Assembly (NCBI GenBank): GCA_018004935.1
Contig: JAGNBF010000034.1
Location: forward strand, 20,000 to 65,920
Direction of reading: 5' to 3'
From: Chloroflexota bacterium
GTDB taxonomy: Bacteria; Chloroflexota; Anaerolineae; Promineifilales; Promineifilaceae
DNA length: 45,921 nucleotides
The notes beneath the pieces are model-generated. The model did no database searches. It was not told the origin of the DNA and saw only the letters and a list, made by a program, of their open reading frames with translations. Below are positions 27,136 to 34,883 of this stretch, piece by piece; position 1 is the first letter of the stretch; every line of letters begins with the position of its first letter. Both the position numbers and the translations under genes were made by a program.

Positions 27136-28260
27136 ATGGCTGTTCTACGTCCCGCCGGAGATTTTGACCGCACCTATCAGCAAGATATGAGCGTGGTGCG
27201 CCAGCGCTGGCAATATATTCTCCTCATTGGTTTCCTGGTGGCCCTCTATCTCTCTCCCTGGTATGCCTCGGCTTCGATTCTGTCGCTCATCAATCGGATC
27301 GGCATTGCTGTTATTGCCGTGCAGGGGTTAAATATTTTAACCGGCTACACAGGACAAATTTCGTTAGGGCAGGCCGCTTTTATGACAGTAGGGGGCTATA
27401 TTTCTACCTTGCTGGTAGCCAATGCGGGCTGGAGTTTTTTCCTGGCTTTGCCAGTAGCGGCCCTGGGCGCTGGACTCATTGGGCTGTTATTTGGGTTACC
27501 GTCCTTGCGTGTAAAGGGTTTTTATCTGGTGATGGCTACCTTAAGTGCCCAATTTATCATCCCCTGGTTTTTGCGTAACGCCTTTAAAGATGTTCTTAAT
27601 GGCACTCAAGGGCTGAATGTGCCGGTACCAGTGTTGCGTTTACCCGTGATTGCCCAACAATGTTTTCTAGGCACACTCTATAATCCCACCATTGGTAAAT
27701 GTGAATATGTTTTCTCCACCTCTTCCCAGTTCATCTACATCACCCTGACTGTGGTGATCATCACCACCATTGTGGCACACAATATTGCCCGCAGTCGGTT
27801 GGGACGGGCCTTTATCTCCGTGCGTGATAATGATCTGGCCGCGGAACTGTTGGGAATTAATCTATTTGGTTACAAATTGCGGGCTTTTTTCCTGGCCGCT
27901 GTCTATGCGGGCATTGCCGGAGCTTTATTGGCCCACAACTTACGTCACCTGAATTCAGAAACGCAGAACCTTAATGATTCTATTCTTTTTTTGGGAATGT
28001 TGATTGTGGGTGGCCTGGGTACCAGCATTGGCCCTATTCTAGGAGCAACATTTATCCTGCTATTGGAAGAGTTTGCTACGGTTATTACGCCCGTGGTTAT
28101 TGGTTGGTTTCCCAACAATGCTGGTGGTGTGGGTGCGGCCATGTACCCGTTGATTTTTGGTCTGGCCCTGTCAATTTTTCTCATCTTTGAGCCACGGGGA
28201 TTGGCGTATCGTTGGACGTTGATCAAAGCGGCCTGGCGGCTCCGACCATTTGCCCGATAA
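27136..28260 (+). CDS. livM: Branched-chain amino acid type ABC transporter permease LivM
   Basis: 374 residues with about nine hydrophobic segments. Typical LivM segments are GLNILTGYTGQISLGQAAFM near residue 70, GLPSLRVKGFYLVMATLSAQFI, and the EAA-like coupling motif ISVRDNDLAAELLGINLFGYKLRAFFLAA. It forms the membrane channel with LivH. An insert with two Cys (about 175-195, AQQCFLGTLYNPTIGKCEYVF) lies in a predicted external loop. Confidence 0.91.
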   Translation: MAVLRPAGDFDRTYQQDMSVVRQRWQYILLIGFLVALYLSPWYASASILSLINRIGIAVIAVQGLNILTGYTGQISLGQAAFMTVGGYISTLLVANAGWSFFLALPVAALGAGLIGLLFGLPSLRVKGFYLVMATLSAQFIIPWFLRNAFKDVLNGTQGLNVPVPVLRLPVIAQQCFLGTLYNPTIGKCEYVFSTSSQFIYITLTVVIITTIVAHNIARSRLGRAFISVRDNDLAAELLGINLFGYKLRAFFLAAVYAGIAGALLAHNLRHLNSETQNLNDSILFLGMLIVGGLGTSIGPILGATFILLLEEFATVITPVVIGWFPNNAGGVGAAMYPLIFGLALSIFLIFEPRGLAYRWTLIKAAWRLRPFAR

Positions 28261-28270
28261 AGTGATTGCT

Positions 28271-28380
28271 CAATTAGTTGTAACTATACACGTCAGAAAC
28301 CGGATTTTTCTTTTGTAGGGCATGAGTTAGCCTCAGCAAAAACCCGGTTTCTCCCGCAAGGCTGTATAGTTGCAATTAGT
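28271..28380. mobile_element. 93-bp MITE with 9-bp target duplication
   Basis: CAATTAGTT occurs on both sides (28271-28279 and 28373-28381) of a 93-bp element. Its ends are inverted repeats (GTAACTATACA and TGTATAGTTG). A second inverted pair inside is AGAAACCGGATTTTT with AAAAACCCGGTTTCT. It has no coding capacity. It lies just downstream of livM. Confidence 0.8.
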
Positions 28381-28439
28381 TATTCGTGATTGAGTGCTTT
28401 TTTGAGGCCAATTTATTGCTTTTAAGACAGCACCTTACG

Positions 28440-28530
28440 AGTCAACTTCTTGTACAGAAGACACAGAGATTTACAGAGAAAATTCAGGCTTTTCTTAAAA
28501 CTCTGTGTATCTCTGTGCCCTTCTTTTTGG
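28440..28530. repeat. CACAGAG inverted repeat
   Basis: ACACAGAGATTTACAGAG faces CTCTGTGTATCTCTGTG about 40 bp downstream, a widespread type of intergenic inverted repeat. No gene is seen from 28381 to 28654. Confidence 0.6.
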
Positions 28531-28654
28531 TTCTGGCTTGGCAGAATTTACGGGGATGCTCGAGCCGCTATCCTGACTGTGTTTGTAGTAGCTCAGTGGG
28601 AACACCGGCCACAACATGTAAGTCCTAAAGAAAAAGATTTTGGCTATAGGGGCA

Positions 28655-29100
28655 ACCCTTGTGGTTGCCCTCTTCTGAGGGGTTCCCCATGGGCCTACGG
28701 CACACCAAGAGGTATGAAAATCTGTAGGACAATTTCGCAGGAGTTCCCCATGTGCCTTTGGCACACCAATAGGGATGAAAATCTGTAGGACGATTTGGTA
28801 AATCGTCCGGGCGATTTGCCAAATCGCCCTACATTTTCGTAGGAGTTCCCCATGAGCGAGGTGCTCACCAGGTGGAATGAAAATTTGTAGGACGATTTTT
28901 TAAATCGTCCACTGGGCGATTTGCCAAATCGCCCTACATTTTCGTAGGAGTTTCCCATGGACGGAACGCACACCAAGAGGAATGAAAATAACGCCACCAT
29001 TTTTCATCCCCATCCGTGTTCTTTCCTATCCGTGTTTCCACCATCAGTGGCTATTTTCGTAGGAGACCGCATGAACGGGGTTCACCAGAGGTGATGAAAA
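28655..29100. repeat. Repeat island: D and B elements plus element E
   Basis: Five D elements (each with AGGAGTTCCCCATG or a variant, then CACCAAGAGG and GATGAAAAT) alternate with palindromes B at about 28786-28834 and 28890-28939. Element E (28986-29065) ends the array. The same parts, inverted, form the island at 12330-12640. A GGCAACCCTTGTGGTTGCCC palindrome starts the island. From 29100 to 29263 nothing else is recognisable except the livK ribosome binding site GAAGGAG. Confidence 0.82.
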
Positions 29101-29263
29101 TCCGAAGGAGCGACACGACGGCGCGACGTTTTTTCGCCCCATCGCCCACTCGCCCCATGGCCGCGTCTTATATTCAGAGGAGGTGATGTCAGGTAGAGAA
29201 GATCATTAATTCGTTTTATCTGTTTGATCAGACAAATTTCTAGCTTGGAGAAGGAGACCTGAG

Positions 29264-30775
29264 ATGAAGAAAAATAGTGCTGTGCTATTGCTGACTTTGT
29301 TGTTGGTGTTTATCCTGGCCGCTTGTAGTACGCCAGTGGAAAATGTGCAGGAAACGGTGGAATCGGCCGCTACAGAGATAGCGCCTGAGGTAAATGAAGC
29401 CTTAACCGAAGTTGCGCCTGAAGTAGACGCGGCCGCAACCGAAGTTGTCGCCGCCGCCACTGCCAATGCCGATGAAGTAAACGCGGCCGCGACCGAAGCC
29501 GCCGCCGCTATCGAAGAAGCCGCCCCCACGGTCGAAGCGGTCGCCACTGAAGTGGCCGCCACCCCAGAACCAGAAATGCGGACTGACAACCTTGAAGGCG
29601 AAACTATCACCTTCTACCACTTTGGAGACCTCTCTGGCCCCCTGGCCGGTATTACCGCTCCCTTGATCAATGGCTTCAATGATGCTGTCGCCGCCATCAA
29701 TGCCGCTGGGGGTGTCCGTGGAGCTGAGATCGTCCTCGAATTCCAGGACACACAAAGCAACGTTGACAATGCGGTTGCCGCTTACGACCGTTTCACCAGC
29801 GAAGACGAGAATGTTCTGGTTATGTTCACCTACGGCTCTGGTGATGGTGAGGCCCTGGCCAGCCGCTTCGCCGAAGATCAGATCCCCAATCTGGCCGCCG
29901 GTCTGAGCGCGGTAGCCTTCTATGGCCCCGAATCGGGTTACACCTTCGGGTATGCCCCCATCTATCCCGACCAATTCGCCTTGTTCCTCGATTACATTAC
30001 TGCCAACTGGGACACCGTGAAACCTGCCGGGGCTGGTGACGACATTAAATTGGCCTACATCAGTTGGCCTACCGCCTACGGCCAGGGTGCTTATACTCCC
30101 GAAGCTCTGGCTTATGCTGAAAGTCTGGGCGTAGAAATCGTCCTTTCTGAAACCATCGAACCCTCACCCCAGGCCGATGCCACCACCGCCATTCTCAATG
30201 CCCAGGCCGCTGGCGCGAATGTCATTTACACCAACTCCCTGGCCTTTGGCCCGGCCGCTATTCTAAATGGCATGGGTAGTTTGGGCCTGCGTGAAAGTTT
30301 CCTCTTTGGGGCTAATAACTGGGCCTGTGACCTGGCAACCTATGCCTTCGTCACCGATCCGGCCCTGGTTGAAGGCCTGACCTGTGCCTTCCCCTACCTG
30401 TACTGGAACGATACCGATAATACTGGGGTGCAATATGTGGAAAGTGTGTTCCAGGAAAATAGCCGCACCCAGGCCGAACGAGGGGTAGGTTATCTGCTTA
30501 CGGCCGCCGGTGTTGACCTGGCAGTGATGGCTATTGAAAAAGCCATTGACACCGTGGGTTTTGATGCCTTGAATGGTCAGGCTGTTTATGAAGCGCTGAT
30601 TTCTCTGGGTGAAATTGATGTGTTGGATGGTGTTATGAAGGTGGACTTCTCTGGTGACAATCGCTCTCCCCATCAGGCTCAGGTTCGCCAGGTGCAGGGA
30701 GGCCAATTTGTGATGCTTCAGGATTGGACTGCCACACCTGATCTGCGCCCCACCGAGAATTTCAGCGGTAACTAA
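29264..30775 (+). CDS. livK: Substrate-binding lipoprotein of the Liv transporter (LivK-like)
   Basis: 503 residues. The signal peptide ends in the lipobox LAAC, with Cys21 for lipid attachment. A roughly 75-residue Ala/Glu/Val/Thr-rich linker follows, with repeated TEVA, EVNEA and AAATE units. From about residue 110 it is a periplasmic-binding domain of the HAAT type (ITFYHFGDLSGPLAGITAPLINGFNDAVAAINAAGGVRGAEIVLEFQDTQS). It captures the ligand outside the cell for LivHMGF. GAAGGAG before the ATG supports the start. A kilobase of repeats separates it from livM, so it may have its own promoter. Confidence 0.92.
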   Translation: MKKNSAVLLLTLLLVFILAACSTPVENVQETVESAATEIAPEVNEALTEVAPEVDAAATEVVAAATANADEVNAAATEAAAAIEEAAPTVEAVATEVAATPEPEMRTDNLEGETITFYHFGDLSGPLAGITAPLINGFNDAVAAINAAGGVRGAEIVLEFQDTQSNVDNAVAAYDRFTSEDENVLVMFTYGSGDGEALASRFAEDQIPNLAAGLSAVAFYGPESGYTFGYAPIYPDQFALFLDYITANWDTVKPAGAGDDIKLAYISWPTAYGQGAYTPEALAYAESLGVEIVLSETIEPSPQADATTAILNAQAAGANVIYTNSLAFGPAAILNGMGSLGLRESFLFGANNWACDLATYAFVTDPALVEGLTCAFPYLYWNDTDNTGVQYVESVFQENSRTQAERGVGYLLTAAGVDLAVMAIEKAIDTVGFDALNGQAVYEALISLGEIDVLDGVMKVDFSGDNRSPHQAQVRQVQGGQFVMLQDWTATPDLRPTENFSGN

Positions 30776-30799
30776 TACTGCCTTACACAAGCTCTTAGC

Positions 30800-30945
30800 T
30801 GGTTTAGTCGGAAGCCCCATCCCCCCTGCCCCCTTCACGGTGGGCAGGGGGGAACTTAGCGGCGTGGTTTTCTAGGGTGAAGGTCCCGGAAAACCACGCC
30901 CAGAAAAGTTCCCTACCCCTGGGACGGGGTCAGGTGGGGTCTGAT
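30800..30945. repeat. Repeat family R4 copy with a third arm sequence
   Basis: A CCCCCTGCCC/GGGCAGGGGG hairpin. The next hairpin is GGCGTGGTTTTC (30861-30872) with GAAAACCACGCC (30889-30900), followed by the conserved AGAAAAGTTCCCTACCCCTGGG. It fills most of the gap between livK and livF. Confidence 0.75.
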
Positions 30946-31090
30946 GATAAACCGATACAGACAGTTGTCATAAAAAATACGTCGTACTTTCGTAAAGCTG
31001 TACTAGTTTTTTACGCTACTTAAAACAAGCGTACCTCTTGTCATGATCAACTTTCCGGATGGGCGGACCTTTCGGGAGGTTACACCGGTT

Positions 31091-31882
31091 ATGCTCAAAC
31101 TAAACAACATTGAAGTCGTTTATAGCGATGTTATCCTGGTTTTACGCGGGGTTTCTTTGCAGGTGGAGAAAGGGCAAATTGTTTCCCTGCTGGGGGCAAA
31201 TGGGGCAGGTAAAAGTACCACCCTGAAAGCTATTTCGGGCTTGTTACGCCGCGAAAATGGGGCAGTAACGCGCGGTAGTATCGAGTTTGCCGGGGAGCGA
31301 TTGGATAAGTTACCGGCTGAAGAAATCTCACGCCGGGGAATTGTGCAGGTATTGGAAGGTCGGCGCCTATTTGTTCATCTGACGACGGAGGAAAACCTGC
31401 GTACCGGGGCTTTGTTGCACAATCGGGCGAATGTGTCTCGACTGTTGGAGCAGGTATACCATTATTTCCCGCAACTGGTGAAATTACGCCATCGTACCGC
31501 CGGTTATCTTTCCGGTGGGGAACAGCAAATGGTGGCGATTGGTCGGGCGCTCATGGCGGAGCCACGCTTGCTCTTGCTAGATGAGCCGTCGTTGGGGTTG
31601 GCCCCGCTCCTGGTGCGTGATATTTTTGGGATGATCAAGCGGTACAATGAAGAATCAGGGGTTTCTATTCTGGTGGTGGAACAGAATGCGAATGTGGCTT
31701 TGCGTGCGGCCGCATACGCCTACGTCATGGAAACTGGGCGGGTGGTACTAGACGGCGCGGCCGCGCAATTAACCGAAAACGCTGACATTAAAGAATTTTA
31801 CCTGGGCCTCACCCAACTAGGTGAACGCAAGAGCTACCGCGATGTCAAACATTACAAACGGCGCAAGCGGTGGCTGGGTTAA
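31091..31882 (+). CDS. livF: Branched-chain amino acid type ABC transporter ATPase LivF
   Basis: About 263 residues from ATG 31091. It has Walker A GANGAGKST, LLRRENGAVTRGSIEFAG, the signature LSGGEQQMVAIGRALMAEPRLLLLDEPSLGL, and VVEQNANVALRAAAYAYVMETGRVVLDG. These are the canonical LivF segments. The start at 31091 with GGGAGGT (31074-31080) is preferred over the ATG at 31043, which has no ribosome binding site. The protein has a basic tail KHYKRRKRWLG. It partners with LivG. Confidence 0.92.
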   Translation: MLKLNNIEVVYSDVILVLRGVSLQVEKGQIVSLLGANGAGKSTTLKAISGLLRRENGAVTRGSIEFAGERLDKLPAEEISRRGIVQVLEGRRLFVHLTTEENLRTGALLHNRANVSRLLEQVYHYFPQLVKLRHRTAGYLSGGEQQMVAIGRALMAEPRLLLLDEPSLGLAPLLVRDIFGMIKRYNEESGVSILVVEQNANVALRAAAYAYVMETGRVVLDGAAAQLTENADIKEFYLGLTQLGERKSYRDVKHYKRRKRWLG

Positions 31883-31883
31883 G

Positions 31884-31925
31884 CTAGTGAACAGTGAGCA
31901 GTCAACAGTAAACAGTAACTCACCG
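31884..31925. repeat. CAGTNAN heptamer repeat
   Basis: Successive 7-base units CAGTGAG, CAGTCAA, CAGTAAA, CAGTAAC in the spacer before the PaaK-like gene. The same units occur inside the ftsK coding sequence (about 44505-44560). Confidence 0.78.
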
Positions 31926-31956
31926 GATGATTGACGCCAGGGGAAGTAGAAAAACA

Positions 31957-33180
31957 ATGACACATTCAACCCTAGACGAAACTGTAAAAAATATTGTCGC
32001 TCATGCCTACACCCGTTCCCCAGCTTTTAACAAACGGTTGTTGGCGTTAGGTCTGAAGCCAGAAAATATTCAAAGTGTAGCCGATCTGGCCCAAATTCCG
32101 ATCCTGACAAAAGATGCCGCATTAGCCTTGCAACAGGCCAATCCGCCGTTTGGGGGGATGCTGGCGGCACCACTGAACGAAATCGCCCATGTGTTCCTTT
32201 CGCCTGGCCCGCTGTATGAGCCTGCCCCTAACCCTGATGACCCGGAATGGGATAACGCGGCCGCGATCATGCGCCAATGTGGTTTTGTCCCTGGTGATAT
32301 TGTCCTCATGAGCCTCTCCTATCACCTGGTTCCGGCGGGCTATCTGTTTGACACGGCCCTGGTCAAGCTAGGCTGTACGGTTTTACCGGCGGGAACAGGA
32401 AGCAGTGATCTTCAGCTTAAAATGGCTCAGGATTTGGGGGCTACCGGCTATATCGGGACACCCAGCTTTTTGATGAGCCTGATCCAGAAAGCCGAAGAGA
32501 TGGGGCTGGATTTCCAGCGTGATTTTAAGATACGCAAGGCGACCGTCTCGGCCGAGCCGTTGCCCCCCAGTTTACGGGCCAGACTGGAAAGTTATGGCCT
32601 GACGGTGGTGAATGCTTATGCCACCGCCGAATGTGGCATTCTGGCTTTGGGTAAAACGGCGGCCATGGAATTGCAGTTGATGCCTGAGCCGATTATTCAG
32701 GTGGTGGACCCGGAAACAGGGCAAGACGTTGGTCCGGGTGAAGTGGGGGAAATCGTGGTGACTAATTTCAGCCGCATTTACCCGCTCATCCGGTTTGGGA
32801 CGGGGGATATGGGGGTAAATGTAGACCCGAAACCGGGCGAGAGTCACCAGGACGAGCGGGGGATTATTTTGGTGGGGCGACGGGGAGATGCGGTGAAGGT
32901 GCGCGGCATGTTTGTGCATCCGAATCAGGTACGGTTCGCGGCCGCGGCCATCCCCGGCATTCTTGCCACCCAGGTCATCATCACCCGGCCCGATTTACGC
33001 GACGATGTCACCCTACGTGTCGAGGTTCAGGGGGGACAAGGCTCAGACGAGTTGACCCAGCGCATCCTGGGAACTTTCCAGGCCGCTTGCCGTGTCAAAG
33101 CCGACCGGGTGGAGTACCTCACGCCGGGTACGATTGATCCCAAAGAGCCGGGCGTTTACGACCAGCGGCAGTGGGAGTAA
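31957..33180 (+). CDS. Phenylacetate-CoA ligase (PaaK)-like adenylate-forming protein, P-loop variant
   Basis: About 407 residues. Retained ligase motifs are NAYATAECG (A5-like), GEIVVTNFSRIYPLIRFGTGD and GRRGDAVKVRGMFVHPNQV (C-terminal lid). The region where PaaK has the SSGTTGxP loop reads FLSPGPLYEP, without the Gly-Thr-Thr-Gly. I recall homologs with the same SPGPxYEP text, so this may be a distinct subfamily rather than a broken gene. ATG 31957 with GGGAAG upstream is slightly favoured over 31927. Context suggests activation of a compound imported by the Liv system. Confidence 0.75.
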   Translation: MTHSTLDETVKNIVAHAYTRSPAFNKRLLALGLKPENIQSVADLAQIPILTKDAALALQQANPPFGGMLAAPLNEIAHVFLSPGPLYEPAPNPDDPEWDNAAAIMRQCGFVPGDIVLMSLSYHLVPAGYLFDTALVKLGCTVLPAGTGSSDLQLKMAQDLGATGYIGTPSFLMSLIQKAEEMGLDFQRDFKIRKATVSAEPLPPSLRARLESYGLTVVNAYATAECGILALGKTAAMELQLMPEPIIQVVDPETGQDVGPGEVGEIVVTNFSRIYPLIRFGTGDMGVNVDPKPGESHQDERGIILVGRRGDAVKVRGMFVHPNQVRFAAAAIPGILATQVIITRPDLRDDVTLRVEVQGGQGSDELTQRILGTFQAACRVKADRVEYLTPGTIDPKEPGVYDQRQWE

Positions 33181-33213
33181 GCAGTGATAAGGGTCCATAA
33201 AAGATTAAGTTCC

Positions 33214-33360
33214 CTCAAGACCTGACAGGTTTTCGGAAAACCTGTCAGGTCTGAACGGGGTAGTTATATTTTTACGAACCCTAAGTGACCAGTAACCAGT
33301 GATAAGTGACCAGTGGATAATAGAGTTACTGATAACTGGTAACTGGTAACTGATAACTGA
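33214..33360. repeat. Perfect 16-bp-stem palindrome and AACTGGT heptamers
   Basis: AGACCTGACAGGTTTT (33218-33233) faces its exact inverse (33237-33252) across CGG. Heptamer units GACCAGT, GATAAGT and TAACTGG follow up to the LLM gene. The hairpin could act as a terminator-like barrier but has no T-run. Confidence 0.75.
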
Positions 33361-33372
33361 CAACCGATTCTT

Positions 33373-34389
33373 ATGAAATTCGACGTAACCCTCCTCAACT
33401 TTGATCTGGCCGAATTGCCGCGTTATGTGCAGGCGGCAGAAGAGATCGGCTTTGATGGCTTTTGGCTGGCGGAGACGACCAACGACCCGTTTTTGGGGCT
33501 GACGTTGGCGGCGGAGCATAGCCGGAAGATGACGCTGGGTACGGCCATTGCTGTGGCCTTCCCCCGTAGCCCAGCGGTGCTGGCCTATACAGGCTGGGGG
33601 CTGGCGAAATTGTCTCGCGGCCGCGTCGTCATCGGTCTTGGTACACAGGTGCGCGGCCACATCGAGCGGCGTTTTGGCATGACCTGGGAGAAACCAGCCC
33701 AGAAGATGCGCGAGACCATCCTGGCGATGCGGGCGTTTTGGGATTGCTGGCAATACGGCGTCCCCCTCAAATTTCAGGGCGAATTTTTCCGCCACGATTT
33801 GATGACCCCATTTTTCGATCCCGGCCCGCACGATTATCCCCACATCCCCATTTATGTATCCGGTGTGAACAAACTGATGTGCCGCCTGGCGGGGGAAATT
33901 TGTGACGGCCTGCACATCCACGCCCTGCACACGCGCAAATATCTGGACGAACTGGTGATTCCGGCGGTAGAAGAAGGGCTGAAGATCAGCGGCCGCGACC
34001 GTTCCGCCATCACCCTCAACACCGCCATCTTCGCCATCCCCACCGATGATGAACAAGTGGCCCAGTACGACGCCTACGCCCGGCAACAGATTTCCTTCTA
34101 CATGAGCACCCCGGCTTATGCCATTATCACCGAGTTGCATGGCTGGCAGAATGTGGCGCAGGAGTTGCGGCGGTTGGCGGCTCGCGGCCGCTGGCAAGAA
34201 ATGCCATCCCTCATCAGCGATGACATCCTGGCTGAGTTCGCTTTACGCGGCACGTGGGCCGACATTCCCCACCTGATCAAACAAAAATACGGCGACCGTC
34301 TGGATCGCATCGGTTACTATCTGGCCTTCACCCCGGGGGAAAAAGACGCCGCCTGGCAACGGACAATTACTTCAATGAAAGAGATTTGA
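33373..34389 (+). CDS. LLM-class oxidoreductase, probably F420-dependent (TIGR03617-like)
   Basis: 338 residues with a luciferase-like TIM barrel. Typical segments are AAEEIGFDGFWLAETTNDPFLGLTLAAEHS, LGTAIAVAFPRSPAVLAYTGWGLAKLSRGRVVIGLG and IPIYVSGVNKLMCRLAGEICDGLHIHALHT. I recognise the TIGR03617 type, an F420-dependent group common in actinobacteria and Chloroflexota. It closes the liv cluster and could act on the imported, CoA-activated compound. Cofactor assignment is by family only. No ribosome binding site is visible. Confidence 0.82.
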   Translation: MKFDVTLLNFDLAELPRYVQAAEEIGFDGFWLAETTNDPFLGLTLAAEHSRKMTLGTAIAVAFPRSPAVLAYTGWGLAKLSRGRVVIGLGTQVRGHIERRFGMTWEKPAQKMRETILAMRAFWDCWQYGVPLKFQGEFFRHDLMTPFFDPGPHDYPHIPIYVSGVNKLMCRLAGEICDGLHIHALHTRKYLDELVIPAVEEGLKISGRDRSAITLNTAIFAIPTDDEQVAQYDAYARQQISFYMSTPAYAIITELHGWQNVAQELRRLAARGRWQEMPSLISDDILAEFALRGTWADIPHLIKQKYGDRLDRIGYYLAFTPGEKDAAWQRTITSMKEI

Positions 34390-34427
34390 TTCAGTAATTC
34401 AGTACCTACTGCACCTAAAAAAACCGG

Positions 34428-34545
34428 CTCTTTGGGGATTTAGGGGGTTGACACCCTATGTAGGGGCAACCCTTGTGGTTGCCCTCGACTGGGCAGGCAC
34501 AAGGCCAGCCCCTACACCCCGCGAAATCCCAAAGACCTAAAAAAC
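34428..34545. repeat. Element F copy
   Basis: TTTGGGGATTTAGGGGGTTGACA (split here: TTTGGGGATTTAGG then GGGTTGACA), the GGGCAACCCTTGTGGTTGCCC palindrome core, and the right end GCGAAATCCCAAAGACC. Homologous to 2682-2793. Confidence 0.65.
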
Positions 34546-34552
34546 CTTTGCC

Positions 34553-34578
34553 AAGCCTGGTCATGTACCAGGCTTTTC
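34553..34578 (+). terminator. Rho-independent-like terminator after the liv cluster
   Basis: AAGCCTGG-TCATGTA-CCAGGCTT with a TTTTCT tail, about 165 bp after the LLM stop codon. Confidence 0.75.
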
Positions 34579-34793
34579 TGTTGGTAGACAACCTATCACC
34601 TCTATCCACCAGGATGAGGGTGAATCGTTGTGGTTTTCTGACTTGTTGCGCTTTCCCCATTGGCTCTAAATTGAATCGAGATTAAAATGCCACCCGTTGT
34701 TGTTTGTAAAACAATGTTGTTTAGAGCGTGAAACATAACAATTCTGACTGATTTTTGGATAGTTGATGTTACTGATGGTCAGATATACTCCGC

Positions 34794-34840
34794 GCGATCA
34801 CAGACTGGTGGCTCGGTCAGGAGACCGGCCACAGCACAAA
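34794..34840. repeat. -10-like box and inverted C core before the VCBS gene
   Basis: TATACT at 34794-34799 could be a -10 box. It is followed by an inverted element C core (GGTGGCTCGGTCAGGAGACC, 34807-34836). The gene's ribosome binding site AAGGAG (34871-34876) lies beyond. Bases 34579-34793 show nothing recognisable. Confidence 0.5.
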
Positions 34841-34883
34841 AGCGCAACAACTGACCGCGAACAGTATAGAAGGAGTTTAAGCC

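Noticed and set aside
28386-28822. Open frames between livM and livK
   Set aside because: They read through CACAGAG inverted repeats and D/B elements; not credible genes.
28690-29090. D elements as tiny genes (ATG, about 11 codons such as HTKRxENL, stop, with ribosome binding site)
   Set aside because: Several copies here read this way, but copies near 12600 and 16170 have a base deletion or a lost ATG, and the codons vary without clear synonymous bias. Treated as non-coding repeats.
33205-34197. Long minus-strand open frame opposite the LLM gene
   Set aside because: It is a shadow of a well-recognised + strand gene; its protein has no family features and its end is made of repeat sequence.
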